Source: an uncultured bacterium
Lineage (GTDB): Bacteria; Bacillota; Clostridia; UBA1381
Direction of reading: 5' to 3'
Assembly (NCBI GenBank): GCA_905215805.1
Contig: CAJMRL010000004.1
Location: 119,939 to 183,938, forward strand
Length of the DNA: 64,000 bases
The notes below the pieces were generated by a model. The model saw only the letters and a list, made by a program, of their open reading frames with translations. It was not told where the DNA came from and made no database searches. The position numbers were made by a program, and so were the translations under genes. This document shows positions 16,106-25,963 of this stretch, piece after piece (position 1 is the first letter of the stretch; every line of letters starts with the position of its first letter).

Positions 16106-17899
16106 TCATAGTATAAAAGTCTTACGGTATTTCTCTGCCTGCAAATTAAACATTTCGGCATATTTTCCGTTCTTGTTTATAAGTTCCTCATGTGAGCCCT
16201 CCTCGATAATCTCGCCGTTTTCCATCATAAGAATTCTATCCGCCATGCAGGTCGTAGACAGCCTGTGAGATATAAATATTACGGTTTTGTGCTCGGATAG
16301 AGATAGTATTGTTTTATTCAGTCTGTATTCGCTTATAGGGTCAAGCGCGCTTGATGGTTCGTCCAATATGATAATTCCACAGTCTTTATAAAAAATTCTC
16401 GATATAGCTAATTTTTGTTCTTCGCCTCCGGAGAGATTAGTTCCGTCTTCATAAAATTCTTTTGTCAGTTGTGTATTAATGCCGTCTTTCAAATCCGAGA
16501 GCTTGTTATCCAATCCGCTGTTTACAAGACTTTCATTGATCTTTTCAGAATTTTTTGCAAAATCCATAACGACATTTTCCGCAACTGTGCCCGCAAAAAT
16601 CTTATAATCCTGAAATACAGCCCCACAGTTATTTCGGTATTCATTAGTATCGTATTCCTTTATATCCACGCCGTCATAATAAATATTTCCCTCGCTCGCT
16701 TCATAAAATTTCATAAGCAGCTTCGTGAGCGTTGATTTTCCGGCTCCGTTATAACCTACAATAGCTATTTTTTCATAAGGCTTAATTGTAAGATTTATAT
16801 TGTTAAGACTGTTTTTCTTTTCGCCGGGATATGAAAATGACACATTTTTAAGCTCAATTGCACCGTGCTTATTTTTTATGCGCTTGCCTTGCTGTCTTTC
16901 GATTTTAGGCTGTATATTCATAAAATTGTTGAAGCTGTCTATGTAAAGACTGTGCTTTACAAATTCAGGGAATGTCATCAACAAATCTGTAAATATCCAT
17001 GAAAATCTTCCGGAAGAGCTGATAATAGCCGCCGCATCTCCGAACTGTATTATACGGGTTATAATAGCATTATACGCTAAATATAGATATATCGCTGCAT
17101 CAAGCAAGCCGTATGTAACAGTTTGTGCGATTGTCATATATACAGCCAGAACCTTTCCGTCCTTTTTATATATGTCCTTTATTTGTGACATCGTATCGCA
17201 AAAACGTTTATATAGAGTTTTGTGCATATCAGAAAGGCGTATTTCCTTTGCATAATCCGAAAGATACAGAATGCGGCGAAAATAATCTCGTCGGCGTTCA
17301 TGCGGTTTTACCTTCTGCTCCATTTGAAAATACTTTTTTGAAATAATATTCTCAAGTACTACTCTTATAATTATTGCCGCAAGCATAATATACAATGTTA
17401 TACGGTCAATACTTGACAGCACCAGCCCTAAAAATATTGCTTCGGACAATCTTGCAATAAAAACTGCATAAATATTCATCAAAGAACTGAGTTTTGTGTC
17501 AGCCTGTGCAGACGCCCATACAAAATCATTATAGAATTTCGGGGTTTCATAGTATTCCAGATCCATTTTTACTGCGTGCTGAGATATTATCCTATTCATT
17601 CCGGCTTTCATCTTTGTAGATGCCAGCGGACTGAGATAATTTACAAATGCTCCTATTATATGCCTTAAAACCATCGCGGAGGTTACAAAAATCAAAAACA
17701 TAAATACCTCCTTAAATGAAGCGCCATTTTGTAGTGAATTAAATATATACTGAACAGCGATTGTTCCCGAAAGCGTATCTACCGCAGATACATAGATACA
17801 GAATATGGTCATTGAAAAGAAATACATAGGTGCAAATTTAATTATATATCCAAGCATTCGAGAAATATTTTTAATAATATGTAAAGTTGATTTCATCAT
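16106..17899 (-). CDS. ABC exporter half-transporter, permease-ATPase fusion (second gene)
   Basis: A 597-residue protein with an N-terminal six-helix ABC exporter domain (about 1-320) and a C-terminal ATPase: Walker A 'GYNGAGKSTL', signature 'LSGGEEQKLA', Walker B 'IIILDEPSSALDP' and the H-loop 'VIFISHRL'. All catalytic elements are intact. Its start overlaps the stop of the upstream homologue by 4 bases, so the pair is likely a coupled heterodimer. The substrate is unknown; adjacency to a LytTR/GHKL system suggests a peptide or an antibiotic. Confidence 0.92.
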   Translation of the reverse strand: MMKSTLHIIKNISRMLGYIIKFAPMYFFSMTIFCIYVSAVDTLSGTIAVQYIFNSLQNGASFKEVFMFLIFVTSAMVLRHIIGAFVNYLSPLASTKMKAGMNRIISQHAVKMDLEYYETPKFYNDFVWASAQADTKLSSLMNIYAVFIARLSEAIFLGLVLSSIDRITLYIMLAAIIIRVVLENIISKKYFQMEQKVKPHERRRDYFRRILYLSDYAKEIRLSDMHKTLYKRFCDTMSQIKDIYKKDGKVLAVYMTIAQTVTYGLLDAAIYLYLAYNAIITRIIQFGDAAAIISSSGRFSWIFTDLLMTFPEFVKHSLYIDSFNNFMNIQPKIERQQGKRIKNKHGAIELKNVSFSYPGEKKNSLNNINLTIKPYEKIAIVGYNGAGKSTLTKLLMKFYEASEGNIYYDGVDIKEYDTNEYRNNCGAVFQDYKIFAGTVAENVVMDFAKNSEKINESLVNSGLDNKLSDLKDGINTQLTKEFYEDGTNLSGGEEQKLAISRIFYKDCGIIILDEPSSALDPISEYRLNKTILSLSEHKTVIFISHRLSTTCMADRILMMENGEIIEEGSHEELINKNGKYAEMFNLQAEKYRKTFIL

Positions 17900-19683
17900 T
17901 CATCCGCCTCCCTGTACTTTTCTGCCTGTATCCTGAACATCTCCGCATATTTTCCGTTCATATCCATAAGCTCACGATGCGTGCCTTCTTCCACAATTTT
18001 TCCGTTTTCAAGCATATATATTTTGTCCGCCATAACTGCCGATGATAATCTATGAGATATAAATATAACCGTTTTATCTCCGCAGGCGGCATTCATATTT
18101 TCAAACATCTCATATTCGCTTATAGGATCGAGTGCACTTGATGGCTCATCTAAAATTGCAACGGGAGCATCATCGGCAAATACCCTTGCAACAGCTGTTT
18201 TCTGGAATTCTCCTCCGGACATAAATATTCCGGCGTCATCGAATTCTTTTGTAAGCTGGGAATCAATCCCGTTTTCAAGTGACTCGACCTTTTCCGAAAG
18301 TCCGCTGCTCTTAACTGCCGAATACACCTTTATCTTATCATCCGTACTTTCTATAGGATGGAGCAGTATATTTTCTCCCAAACTGGCAGCATAAATTTTA
18401 AAATCCTGAAAAACAGTTGTAAAGCACTTTCTGTATTCATTAAGACGTAGCTTTTTTATATTTATTCCGTTAAAGAGAATTTCACCTTCAGAAACGTCAT
18501 ATAGACGCAAAATAAGCTTAATGAGCGTTGATTTGCCGGCACCGTTGTGTCCTACAAGGGCAATTTTAGCTCCATTAGGTATATCAATCGATATATTTTT
18601 TAAAGTATATTCGGAAGCGTTATTATACTTGTACGAAACATTTTTTAATGTAATATGTGCATTATTTATGTCAGGTGACAATGAATTCTTATCAATTGTA
18701 ATTTTCGGCTCATATTGCAGAAATTCACGGATATTATTGGCATAAAGACCGTTGTCTATAAATTCTCCTACATGGTTTCCAAAATTGTAGACTCTGTGCT
18801 GGAGCTGTTGGGCGGCATTTATTATTGTAACAACTCCGCTCAGAGGATAAGCATTTTTTACGATAAACTGGTAAATAATTACTCCCTGTACCGCAAGATG
18901 AAAGCCTATGCTCATAAAAAGCTCACGTACAACTCTCAGAAGCGAAGCCTTCCCGTAATATTTTCGGCTCACCTTTATTGCTGATTTGAGCGATTCATCA
19001 AATACGCTGAGTAATGGTGCAAAAATATTACCCATCCTTAATTCCTTTGCGTAATCCTGTAAAAATACCGTTCTCTTTACATAATCCATTCTTCTTATGT
19101 ACGGCGTTGATTTCTTATAGCCCTCGTATGACAGCTTTGATCTTTTAGTGTCTATGAACATGGATGCAACAGCGCAAACGAGAATAATCGGCAGAATAAT
19201 TGGCTCAGAACGAATTATAATGACTATGCAGACACACATTTGAAAAAACATTGAAAATAGATTACTTATGTTATCAAGTATATTAATTCCGCGTTCAAGG
19301 ATCTCATCGTTTGCTCGGGTATATTTGTCATAGAATTCCGGATCTTCATAGCATTCCAAATCACATCTTACAGCCTGAGCATATATCTTTTCTATAATTT
19401 TCTTTTGTATAACAACATTGGTTTCATTGCGATACTTACAGTCATACCATGATGTAAGCGGAAGCATAATAAGGCTGAATATTACCAGAGCTAAAATAAA
19501 TATAACAACACGTATGAAATTTCCGCTTTCTATTGCGAGCATAATTTCACGAAGCAAAAAGATACTGTAGATAAGCTGCGTGATTTTACCCAGTATCTGC
19601 ATTGCGATATTGATTATTACTCTCCCGGGACAGGCATCCCATATAAGTGAAAGCATAAACATATTATTTTTTAATGATTTCAT
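17896..19683 (-). CDS. ABC exporter half-transporter, permease-ATPase fusion (first gene)
   Basis: A 595-residue paralogue of the next gene with the same layout: membrane domain to about 325, then Walker A 'GHNGAGKSTLIKL', signature 'MSGGEFQKTAVA', Walker B 'VAILDEPSSALDP' and 'VIFISHRLSS'. The signature has Phe and Gln in place of the usual Gln-Arg pair, as often seen in this subfamily. The ATG at 19683 has AAGGAG 7 bases upstream; a longer frame to 19713 has no ribosome binding site. It diverges from the two-component genes across about 160 bases. Confidence 0.92.
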   Translation of the reverse strand: MKSLKNNMFMLSLIWDACPGRVIINIAMQILGKITQLIYSIFLLREIMLAIESGNFIRVVIFILALVIFSLIMLPLTSWYDCKYRNETNVVIQKKIIEKIYAQAVRCDLECYEDPEFYDKYTRANDEILERGINILDNISNLFSMFFQMCVCIVIIIRSEPIILPIILVCAVASMFIDTKRSKLSYEGYKKSTPYIRRMDYVKRTVFLQDYAKELRMGNIFAPLLSVFDESLKSAIKVSRKYYGKASLLRVVRELFMSIGFHLAVQGVIIYQFIVKNAYPLSGVVTIINAAQQLQHRVYNFGNHVGEFIDNGLYANNIREFLQYEPKITIDKNSLSPDINNAHITLKNVSYKYNNASEYTLKNISIDIPNGAKIALVGHNGAGKSTLIKLILRLYDVSEGEILFNGINIKKLRLNEYRKCFTTVFQDFKIYAASLGENILLHPIESTDDKIKVYSAVKSSGLSEKVESLENGIDSQLTKEFDDAGIFMSGGEFQKTAVARVFADDAPVAILDEPSSALDPISEYEMFENMNAACGDKTVIFISHRLSSAVMADKIYMLENGKIVEEGTHRELMDMNGKYAEMFRIQAEKYREADE

Positions 19684-19815
19684 TTTGTTCTCCTTTGCTA
19701 ATTTTTTTGGCATATTGTGCCATCTATTATATTATAATTTTACATAAAAATCAATAAATTTGTATGAATGACTGTGTTTATGTAATAAAATGCACTGGAA
19801 TAATCAGGTTTGTTA

Positions 19816-19824
19816 TGGTATAAT
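19816..19824 (+). promoter_or_regulatory. Extended -10 promoter of the LytTR regulator gene
   Basis: TGGTATAAT (TGn plus TATAAT at 19819-19824) without a clear -35 element, 18 bases before the start codon of the regulator gene. Confidence 0.5.
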
Positions 19825-19842
19825 AAAATAAGGGGGTGTGCT

Positions 19843-20520
19843 ATGAAGATTGCAGTTTTAGATGATGATAACTTATTTTGCGAAGATCTTAAAGAAAAAC
19901 TGTCTCAATATGACGGAGAAATATATATTTTTAATGACGCTTATAACTTTTGTTTGTCGGAAATAATTTTTGACATAGTCTTTATAGATATAGAAGTAAA
20001 CGGAACCGGATTTAAAGCGGCAAAATACGCAAAAATACAGAATCCCGACTGTATAATAGCGTTTGTAACAAATCATGCTGAGTTTATGGCAGAGGGTTAT
20101 CAATTCAGGGTATTCAGATATATTCTCAAAAGCGAACCAAAATCTCTTATTAACAAGGAAATAAATGATGTGTTTAATGAATATTACAGAATAAATAAGT
20201 TCATAAACGGAACATATAAAGGAGAGGTGTTTACTATACGTATTAAGGATATTTCATATATTGAAATTACAGGACGTATTGCAAATATACATACAACAAA
20301 GGGACTTTACAAAATGTATTCACAAATGTCCGTATTGGAAAAAGAGCTTAGCGGAAGCGGTTTTATACGATGTCATAGGAGCTTTATTGTAAACAGTGAG
20401 TTTATACGTTCAATAAGAAACGATAGTGATTTTGAACTGTTCACAAAAGAGATTGTTCCTATAAGCCGCAGCTATAAAACTCGGGCAAAGGCTGCATATG
20501 CATATCTTACGGAGGTTTGA
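19843..20520 (+). CDS. LytTR-type response regulator
   Basis: A 225-residue regulator. The receiver domain has the acidic pocket (Asp7-Asp9), phospho-acceptor Asp49 in 'IVFIDIEVNG' and a conserved Lys near 'LKSEPK'. The C-terminal LytTR DNA-binding domain (about 130-225) includes 'DISYIEITGRIANIHT' and 'FIRCHRSFIVN'. Such AgrA/ComE-like regulators usually control peptide signalling or transport genes. AGGGGGTG lies 4 bases before the ATG. The histidine kinase gene follows at once, and the ABC pair is divergent. Confidence 0.93.
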   Translation: MKIAVLDDDNLFCEDLKEKLSQYDGEIYIFNDAYNFCLSEIIFDIVFIDIEVNGTGFKAAKYAKIQNPDCIIAFVTNHAEFMAEGYQFRVFRYILKSEPKSLINKEINDVFNEYYRINKFINGTYKGEVFTIRIKDISYIEITGRIANIHTTKGLYKMYSQMSVLEKELSGSGFIRCHRSFIVNSEFIRSIRNDSDFELFTKEIVPISRSYKTRAKAAYAYLTEV

Positions 20521-20522
20521 TC

Positions 20523-21812
20523 ATGGTTATAGCGGAAATTATTAATTGTATTTGCGAGACATTTATAATTGTTTTGTTTTATAACAGAATCTTTGAAAAG
20601 AGAAAATCCGGAATATTTATTAATAGTGCAGAATTTATTCTGTTTGTACTGATTAATCTTTCAAGGAGTTTTTTATATATAAAAGTTTCGCTGAACTGGT
20701 TTTTTACTGGAATTTGGTGTATTATTATAGGTGCGCTTATGTTTAAGGGAAGCCGAACAAAAAGGGTTATTGCCGCTGCGGTATATATGATAATTCTTGT
20801 TTTGACAGACTTATTGATATCATCAATTTTCAGTTATGTTTTTAATAATCCACTGAACAACGGCTTTGTAATAATGGGGTATTATAGGTATGTATTCTCA
20901 GCTGCGTTTTTACTGGTTAATTTTCTGGCAACTCAAATTGTTTCTGTTTTTTTCACAAAAAAATATCAAAAGCTGCCTGTTAAATACAGTGTTATGTTTG
21001 TCGCAGTGCCTATAGTATGTAGCTTTGCAACTATATGCTTGATGCGGCTTATGGTACAGCTCACTCCTGTTTCATTAGGAAATATGCTAATGATATTATT
21101 TATTATTGTTTGCCTTGCGACATTCAATGTTATATTATATGATTTCATTGACAATTACGGCGCAAGGGTAAGACTTGCCGAAACTGAAGAGATAATAAGA
21201 GTACATGACGAAAATTATAAGATGATGCGCTTAAATGAGCAGGAGCTAAGAGAATTACGGCACAATATACGAGATTATATGAATGTAATGACCGAGCTTT
21301 TGGAGAACGGAAAAACAGAAGACACAACTATGTATTTCAAGAGACTGAAACAGGTTTCAGAAAAGGTCACCTCAAGAGTGTACACAAAAGATGCAGAGAT
21401 AGATTCTGTATTAAATGTAGAGGGTAAAAAAGCGATGGTGGATAATATTAAATATACAGTAAAGACTCGTATAAATGAAGATGTGCATATTGATGTTGTC
21501 GATAAGTCAACGCTTTTATGCAACTTGATTAATAATGCTATTGAGGGATGCAGAAATTGTGATGAGAAATTTGTAGCGGTTACAATATTAAGTGATAAGA
21601 ATAGTATAAAAATAACTGTAGAAAATTCATCTGACATAGAGAATGCAGATAAAAAATCATGGTATACAACGAAATCAAATAATACAATACATGGTTATGG
21701 TATGGGTATAATAAAGGAAATTGTAAATAAATATAATGGAGCTTTTGATATACGATGTGAAAATAAAATAGTAACAGCAAACGTAATTATGAGAAATGGA
21801 TTAGGGATTTAA
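20523..21812 (+). CDS. GHKL sensor histidine kinase (AgrC/ComD-like)
   Basis: A 429-residue kinase with about six N-terminal membrane helices (1-210), a coiled linker, a dimerisation/phosphoacceptor segment with His247 in 'ELRHNIRDYMN', and a GHKL ATPase: N-box 'LLCNLINNAIEGC' and G-box 'TIHGYGMGIIKEIV'. The membrane region is like AgrC-type peptide sensors. I use the ATG at 20523 with GGAGG 7 bases upstream; this puts the start 2 bases after the regulator's stop codon. No precursor peptide gene is visible nearby. Confidence 0.92.
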   Translation: MVIAEIINCICETFIIVLFYNRIFEKRKSGIFINSAEFILFVLINLSRSFLYIKVSLNWFFTGIWCIIIGALMFKGSRTKRVIAAAVYMIILVLTDLLISSIFSYVFNNPLNNGFVIMGYYRYVFSAAFLLVNFLATQIVSVFFTKKYQKLPVKYSVMFVAVPIVCSFATICLMRLMVQLTPVSLGNMLMILFIIVCLATFNVILYDFIDNYGARVRLAETEEIIRVHDENYKMMRLNEQELRELRHNIRDYMNVMTELLENGKTEDTTMYFKRLKQVSEKVTSRVYTKDAEIDSVLNVEGKKAMVDNIKYTVKTRINEDVHIDVVDKSTLLCNLINNAIEGCRNCDEKFVAVTILSDKNSIKITVENSSDIENADKKSWYTTKSNNTIHGYGMGIIKEIVNKYNGAFDIRCENKIVTANVIMRNGLGI

Positions 21813-21827
21813 TAAGGATTTATAAGT

Positions 21828-21873
21828 TTAAAGGAGATACAATAAAACGCCAGTTTTACAGAATCTCCTTTAA
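21828..21873 (+). terminator. Possible hairpin terminator after the kinase gene
   Basis: An 11-bp AT-rich stem (21828-21838 with 21863-21873) with a 24-nt loop. A T-rich stretch follows about 9 bases later, so termination is uncertain. Confidence 0.48.
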
Positions 21874-21935
21874 GGTTATATATTTTTCAATGATCATATT
21901 GTAAGTGAAAACTACATGACCGCATAACAAAAATT

Positions 21936-22601
21936 TTATAATAAATTTTTGTTATGGAGATCACGTTCAATAAGCTCTTGAGCGCATTCTATAAAATTAT
22001 TCACATCATCTTCTGTTAAATATTTATATTTTCTGTAGAGTTCATCGTGATTACGATGTTTTTTATAAAAGTCGACAATAAATCTGCTTTGGATTGTGAG
22101 TTGATTTGGTTCGTAGTATGGCAGATAATCAGATATCATTTTTTTTTGATCCAGAATTTTATAGGGTATGAATTCCGGATTTTCACGCATAAACTTAAAA
22201 TCCAGATCATTCCAGTCTTTTCTCATTTGAGAATCAAAATCAGGGTCTGATTTATATTGCTTTTCATAAACTCTATGAGTGGGATGATATACAGTAATTG
22301 ACCACATAATGTCAGTAAGAAGATGTACATAATATCCCAGATAAAAGGAATATGAATCTGTCCATTTCTTTTTGCCTTTTAAATATTCATTATAAAAATC
22401 CTTATAACGGCAATCTTTTTTCATGCCGGTTGGAGACCAATGGGTTATTGTTGGAGGAGGTGTAAAATCTCCTTTTGAGTCTTTTTTTCCATATCCACAG
22501 TCCGGAGCAACATTGCCGGCTACAAATTCTGATGGATTAAGCTTTTTTATTTTATCAATAAAATATCCTGCTATTCTAAAATGTACTACCCATGTTGCCA
22601 T
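21936..22601 (-). CDS. Zinc-dependent phospholipase C-like protein
   Basis: A 221-residue protein that fits the zinc-dependent phospholipase C fold family (PF00882): an early 'TWVVHFRIAGYFI' helix, 'VAGNVAPDCGY', 'ITHWSP' and 'YLGYYVHLLTDIMWSITVYHP' with spaced His/Asp ligands. There is no signal peptide, unlike secreted clostridial alpha-toxins, so this is a cytosolic relative of unknown substrate, common in Clostridia. A GGAGGAA site precedes the ATG. It is monocistronic. Confidence 0.84.
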   Translation of the reverse strand: MATWVVHFRIAGYFIDKIKKLNPSEFVAGNVAPDCGYGKKDSKGDFTPPPTITHWSPTGMKKDCRYKDFYNEYLKGKKKWTDSYSFYLGYYVHLLTDIMWSITVYHPTHRVYEKQYKSDPDFDSQMRKDWNDLDFKFMRENPEFIPYKILDQKKMISDYLPYYEPNQLTIQSRFIVDFYKKHRNHDELYRKYKYLTEDDVNNFIECAQELIERDLHNKNLL

Positions 22602-22747
22602 TATATTCCTCCTTTGCTGATACTTATCCTTATACTACATATATTATATTCTATTTATGATTTGATGTCAATTCGCAGTTTATACTAAAATTTATTTATA
22701 TGAATTTTTTTGATTTTTAGGTTATATAATTTTTTTCTAAAAAACTA

Positions 22748-22776
22748 TTGACAAATATAATAAAATTTGCTATAAT
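22748..22776 (+). promoter_or_regulatory. Sigma-A promoter of tRNA-Leu(UAA)
   Basis: TTGACA at 22748-22753, a 17-base spacer, TATAAT at 22771-22776; perfect consensus, 32 bases before the tRNA. Confidence 0.88.
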
Positions 22777-22808
22777 AACTTTTGTTGTTAGATTTAATAG
22801 CATTATTT

Positions 22809-22894
22809 GCCGATGTGGCGGAACAGGCAGACGCCCGGGACTTAAAATCCCGTGGGAAGAGATTCCCGTACCGGTTCGACCCCGGTCATCGGCA
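22809..22894 (+). tRNA. tRNA-Leu (anticodon UAA)
   Basis: A class II tRNA of 86 nt with a 7-bp acceptor stem (GCCGATG with CATCGGC) and discriminator A. The anticodon stem CGGGA/TCCCG encloses CTTAAAA, so the anticodon is UAA. It has a long variable arm and a GGTTCGACC T arm. CCA is not encoded: the sequence reads ATT after the acceptor. Confidence 0.95.
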
Positions 22895-22903
22895 TTGAAA
22901 AAA

Positions 22904-22937
22904 ACGGTCTCGAAGTTATACTTTGAGCCGTTTTTTT
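22904..22937 (+). terminator. Terminator of tRNA-Leu(UAA)
   Basis: An 11-bp stem with one bulged T (22904-22915 with 22921-22931) and T7 (22931-22937). Confidence 0.85.
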
Positions 22938-23022
22938 GCATATTGACTGGGAATTGGTTTCATGCTCATGTTATTTTAATTGAGAATGATCCTCATTATT
23001 TGCTTGATAAACTAAAATTTAT

Positions 23023-23523
23023 CTAAGTTAAATCCAATTTGAAATTACCTCCTTGAAATGAAAACTTGTCATTGAACGATACCGTTTCGATTGAAACACA
23101 AGTAAACCCTAATTTTTCAAGTAATTTGCAGGATGGTATATTGTCTATTGCAGTTCCTGCTGTAAATATGTTTGCTCCATAATTTTTTATCAAATACGCA
23201 ATAAGAACTTTGGTACTTCCATAGGCATATCCATTTGAATGGTAACGTGAGTGAAGACAGTATCCTATATCATATTTATCCTTATCTTTATGAAAGCACA
23301 CATAACCAATCATTTCATTTTTATCTAATGTAAATATCACAAAAAACAAAGAACTATCAACAAATTGTTTGGTCAGCGCTTTCACTTCGTTATCTTCTGT
23401 TGGTAATGGTCTGTCATAAATAGCATATCTTGACTTATTAAAATCAATGAATACATTCTTCATTTGTGGCCAATCTGTTTCATATAGATTGCGAATATAT
23501 AATCTATTTGTTTTTATTTCCAT
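23023..23523 (-). CDS. GNAT family N-acetyltransferase
   Basis: A 166-residue protein opening 'TNRLYIRNLYETDW', typical of RimJ/RimL-like acetyltransferases. The acetyl-CoA region is 'YCLHSRYHSNGYAYGSTK' and the C-terminal 'NIPSCKLLEKLGF' is the usual motif B end. The substrate (amino group of a small molecule or protein) cannot be told. It stands alone between tRNA-Leu and the cas operon. Confidence 0.88.
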   Translation of the reverse strand: MEIKTNRLYIRNLYETDWPQMKNVFIDFNKSRYAIYDRPLPTEDNEVKALTKQFVDSSLFFVIFTLDKNEMIGYVCFHKDKDKYDIGYCLHSRYHSNGYAYGSTKVLIAYLIKNYGANIFTAGTAIDNIPSCKLLEKLGFTCVSIETVSFNDKFSFQGGNFKLDLT

Positions 23524-23701
23524 AAGTTCATCCTTTACAAATTCTAATTTATCGTTCTGATATAAGATAAATTATACTATAAATACAGCAAAAGGTCAAT
23601 TGAAAAATAAAAACGTTCTCGGAAATATTCAGAGAATATATGTGATATTATATTCTCAAATAAGTTTTTTGTAAAAAATAATCAAAAAAACAAAAAATTC
23701 C

Positions 23702-23730
23702 TTTACAAATAATGTATTGTATGATATAAT
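23702..23730 (+). promoter_or_regulatory. Promoter of the cas operon
   Basis: TTTACA at 23702-23707, a 17-base spacer, TATAAT at 23725-23730 preceded by TGA (extended -10). It leaves an untranslated leader of about 80 nt before the preferred cas3 start. Confidence 0.8.
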
Positions 23731-23815
23731 AAAATTATTCTAAGAATTCATATATAATATTATGAAAAGTAACCAAAGATTTAATGGGGTTTTATGGAAT
23801 GGAGTGGTAAAACTT

Positions 23816-25951
23816 ATGGCGTATATAGCGCATAAAACGGAAGATAACAGAGAACAGCCGCTTATAGATCATCTTAAAGGAACCGCAGAGCTATGCAGAA
23901 GCTTTGCAATTGATGATTTAAAAGATTATGCTTATTTTTGCGGACTTATACATGATATAGGCAAATACAGTAATGCTTTTCAAGAAAGAATAAGAGGAAA
24001 AAATATAAAAGTAGAGCACGCATTGAGCGGAGCGCAAGAAATAGCCAAGCTGCCTATGCAAATGTGGAACTTTATGCTTGAATACTGCATTGCCGGACAC
24101 CATTCAGGATTGCCTGACGGAGGCACAAAAGCGGATAGCGCTGATATGGCGACATTGCATGGAATATTAAAAAGGAGAGCAGAAGACTATTTTTCTTATA
24201 AGAATGAGGTACATACAGAAATTCCCGATAATCATATAGAAAAAATTCTTAAAAAGTGCCGTAATTGTGAAGAGTTGATTGAAGTATATGCGTTTTTGAC
24301 AAGATATATATATTCATGTCTTACAGATGCTGATTTTATAGACACGGAACATTTTGTTTGTCCGTATACAGACAGGATGGTGACAGGTGATTTCAGGAAA
24401 GCATATGAAAGAGTATGTGCATTTATTGATGGTTTTAAAGCGGAAACCATTCTCCAGAAATCAAGAGGGGATATTCAGAAGCAGGTATATAAAAGTATGG
24501 ATGATGATTCTGATATATACACAATAAATATGCCGACAGGGAGCGGAAAAACTCTTTGCAGTATACGCGCCGCATTAGAGATGGCTATAGAAAAAGATAA
24601 AAAAAGAATAATTTACGTCATTCCATATGTAAGTATAATTGAACAGACCGCAGAGATATTTAATGATATCTTTGGAGATGTACTGCCTGTTATACAGCAT
24701 CAGTCTAATTTTGATTTTGATAGGGAAGATCAGGATGAAAATGCTTTGGCATCGGATAAGATAAAAAAAGCGTGTGAGAATTGGGACGCGCCTTTGATTG
24801 TGACAACTAATATTCAATTTTTTGAGTCTTTGTATAATTATAGAAGCAGCAGATTAAGAAAGCTTCATAATTTATCCAATAGTATAGTAATTTTTGATGA
24901 AGTTCATATGTTACCATCGGAGTATATTCAGCCATGTATAAAAGCAATAGGGTATATAACAAAATTTATTGGAAGCAAAGCGCTTCTCATGTCAGCAACA
25001 ATGCCTGATTACAGTAAATTTATAAATGAATATACATCTGATTGTAAGGTGACAGATGCAGTTCCGGACAAGTCCTTATTCAGATTGTTTTCAAAATGTA
25101 CTTATAATTATATTGGAAGAGTAGATTTACCGTATATTTATGAAAGGTCGCAGGAATATGGCAGTTCTCTTATAATAGTAAATCGAAGAAAAACGGCAAG
25201 GGAATTGTATAATTTATGCAGCGGTAAAAAATATCATTTGTCAACCTATATGACTCCTCAGCACAGATCAGAGGTTATAAGCAGTATAAGACAGGATTTA
25301 AAAACCGGAGAAAAGCTTACAGTTATTTCTACTTCTCTTATTGAAGCGGGGGTAGATCTGGATTTTGAAACGGTATTTCGCGAAAATGCAGGGATAGACA
25401 ATATAATTCAGTCAGGAGGCAGATGCAACAGAGAGGGAAAAAGGAAAAACGGAGATGTATTTGTATTTGAAACGGATGACTGTGTTAATGATATAAGGGC
25501 CAATATAACAAGATCGTTATTTGAAGAATACGATGATATTACATCAGATAAGTGTATACAAGAATATTATAAAAGAATATTTAAGGTATCTGAACATCAA
25601 ATAAATAAAAATACAATCGTAAATATAATGGGAAACAATATAAGACCGGATGCCATTCCGTTTAGAGAATATGCCCAAAGTTTTAAGTTTATTGATAATG
25701 AAATTGTAGGGATTGTTATTCCAAATGAAGAAAATCAGAAGCTTATTGACGAATTAAAAACCGGAAGCTTTTCGGTAAAAAGGAAGCTTCAGCAGTATTG
25801 TGCGTCTGTAAGATTTTATGAATTCGAGGAAATGGTCAAGCTTGGTTTAATAGACCGGTTTGATTGTGGAGTATATGTATTAAATAATACTGACTATTAC
25901 AGCAAAGAGACAGGTCTTATGATCGAACAGCAAGTAGATTATATACTGTAG
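23816..25951 (+). CDS. cas3: CRISPR-associated helicase/nuclease Cas3 (type I-C)
   Basis: A 711-residue HD-nuclease/helicase fusion that degrades target DNA after Cascade recruitment. HD domain: 'LIHDIGKYS' (His46-Asp47), 'HALSGAQE' and 'IAGHHSGLPDGG'. Helicase: Walker A 'MPTGSGKT' at 239-246, 'DEVH' at 361-364, 'SATMPDY' and motif VI 'QSGGRCNREGKR' near 532. The start 'MAYIAHKTEDNREQPL' at 23816 matches family N-termini and has GGAGTGG 8 bases upstream; an in-frame ATG at 23762 lacks a ribosome binding site. It is the first gene of a tight seven-gene operon. Confidence 0.96.
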   Translation: MAYIAHKTEDNREQPLIDHLKGTAELCRSFAIDDLKDYAYFCGLIHDIGKYSNAFQERIRGKNIKVEHALSGAQEIAKLPMQMWNFMLEYCIAGHHSGLPDGGTKADSADMATLHGILKRRAEDYFSYKNEVHTEIPDNHIEKILKKCRNCEELIEVYAFLTRYIYSCLTDADFIDTEHFVCPYTDRMVTGDFRKAYERVCAFIDGFKAETILQKSRGDIQKQVYKSMDDDSDIYTINMPTGSGKTLCSIRAALEMAIEKDKKRIIYVIPYVSIIEQTAEIFNDIFGDVLPVIQHQSNFDFDREDQDENALASDKIKKACENWDAPLIVTTNIQFFESLYNYRSSRLRKLHNLSNSIVIFDEVHMLPSEYIQPCIKAIGYITKFIGSKALLMSATMPDYSKFINEYTSDCKVTDAVPDKSLFRLFSKCTYNYIGRVDLPYIYERSQEYGSSLIIVNRRKTARELYNLCSGKKYHLSTYMTPQHRSEVISSIRQDLKTGEKLTVISTSLIEAGVDLDFETVFRENAGIDNIIQSGGRCNREGKRKNGDVFVFETDDCVNDIRANITRSLFEEYDDITSDKCIQEYYKRIFKVSEHQINKNTIVNIMGNNIRPDAIPFREYAQSFKFIDNEIVGIVIPNEENQKLIDELKTGSFSVKRKLQQYCASVRFYEFEEMVKLGLIDRFDCGVYVLNNTDYYSKETGLMIEQQVDYIL

Positions 25952-25963
25952 AGGAGGATAATA

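Noticed and set aside
19684..19842. Search for a small peptide pheromone or bacteriocin gene between the ABC and two-component genes
   Set aside because: Only tiny frames without ribosome binding sites are present.
21926..21954. AT-rich inverted repeat at the 3' end of the phospholipase C-like gene
   Set aside because: It includes the stop codon region and has no T run on the minus strand; too weak to call a terminator.
22717..23026. Short frames covering tRNA-Leu(UAA)
   Set aside because: They run through the tRNA and its terminator; the RNA gene explains the sequence.
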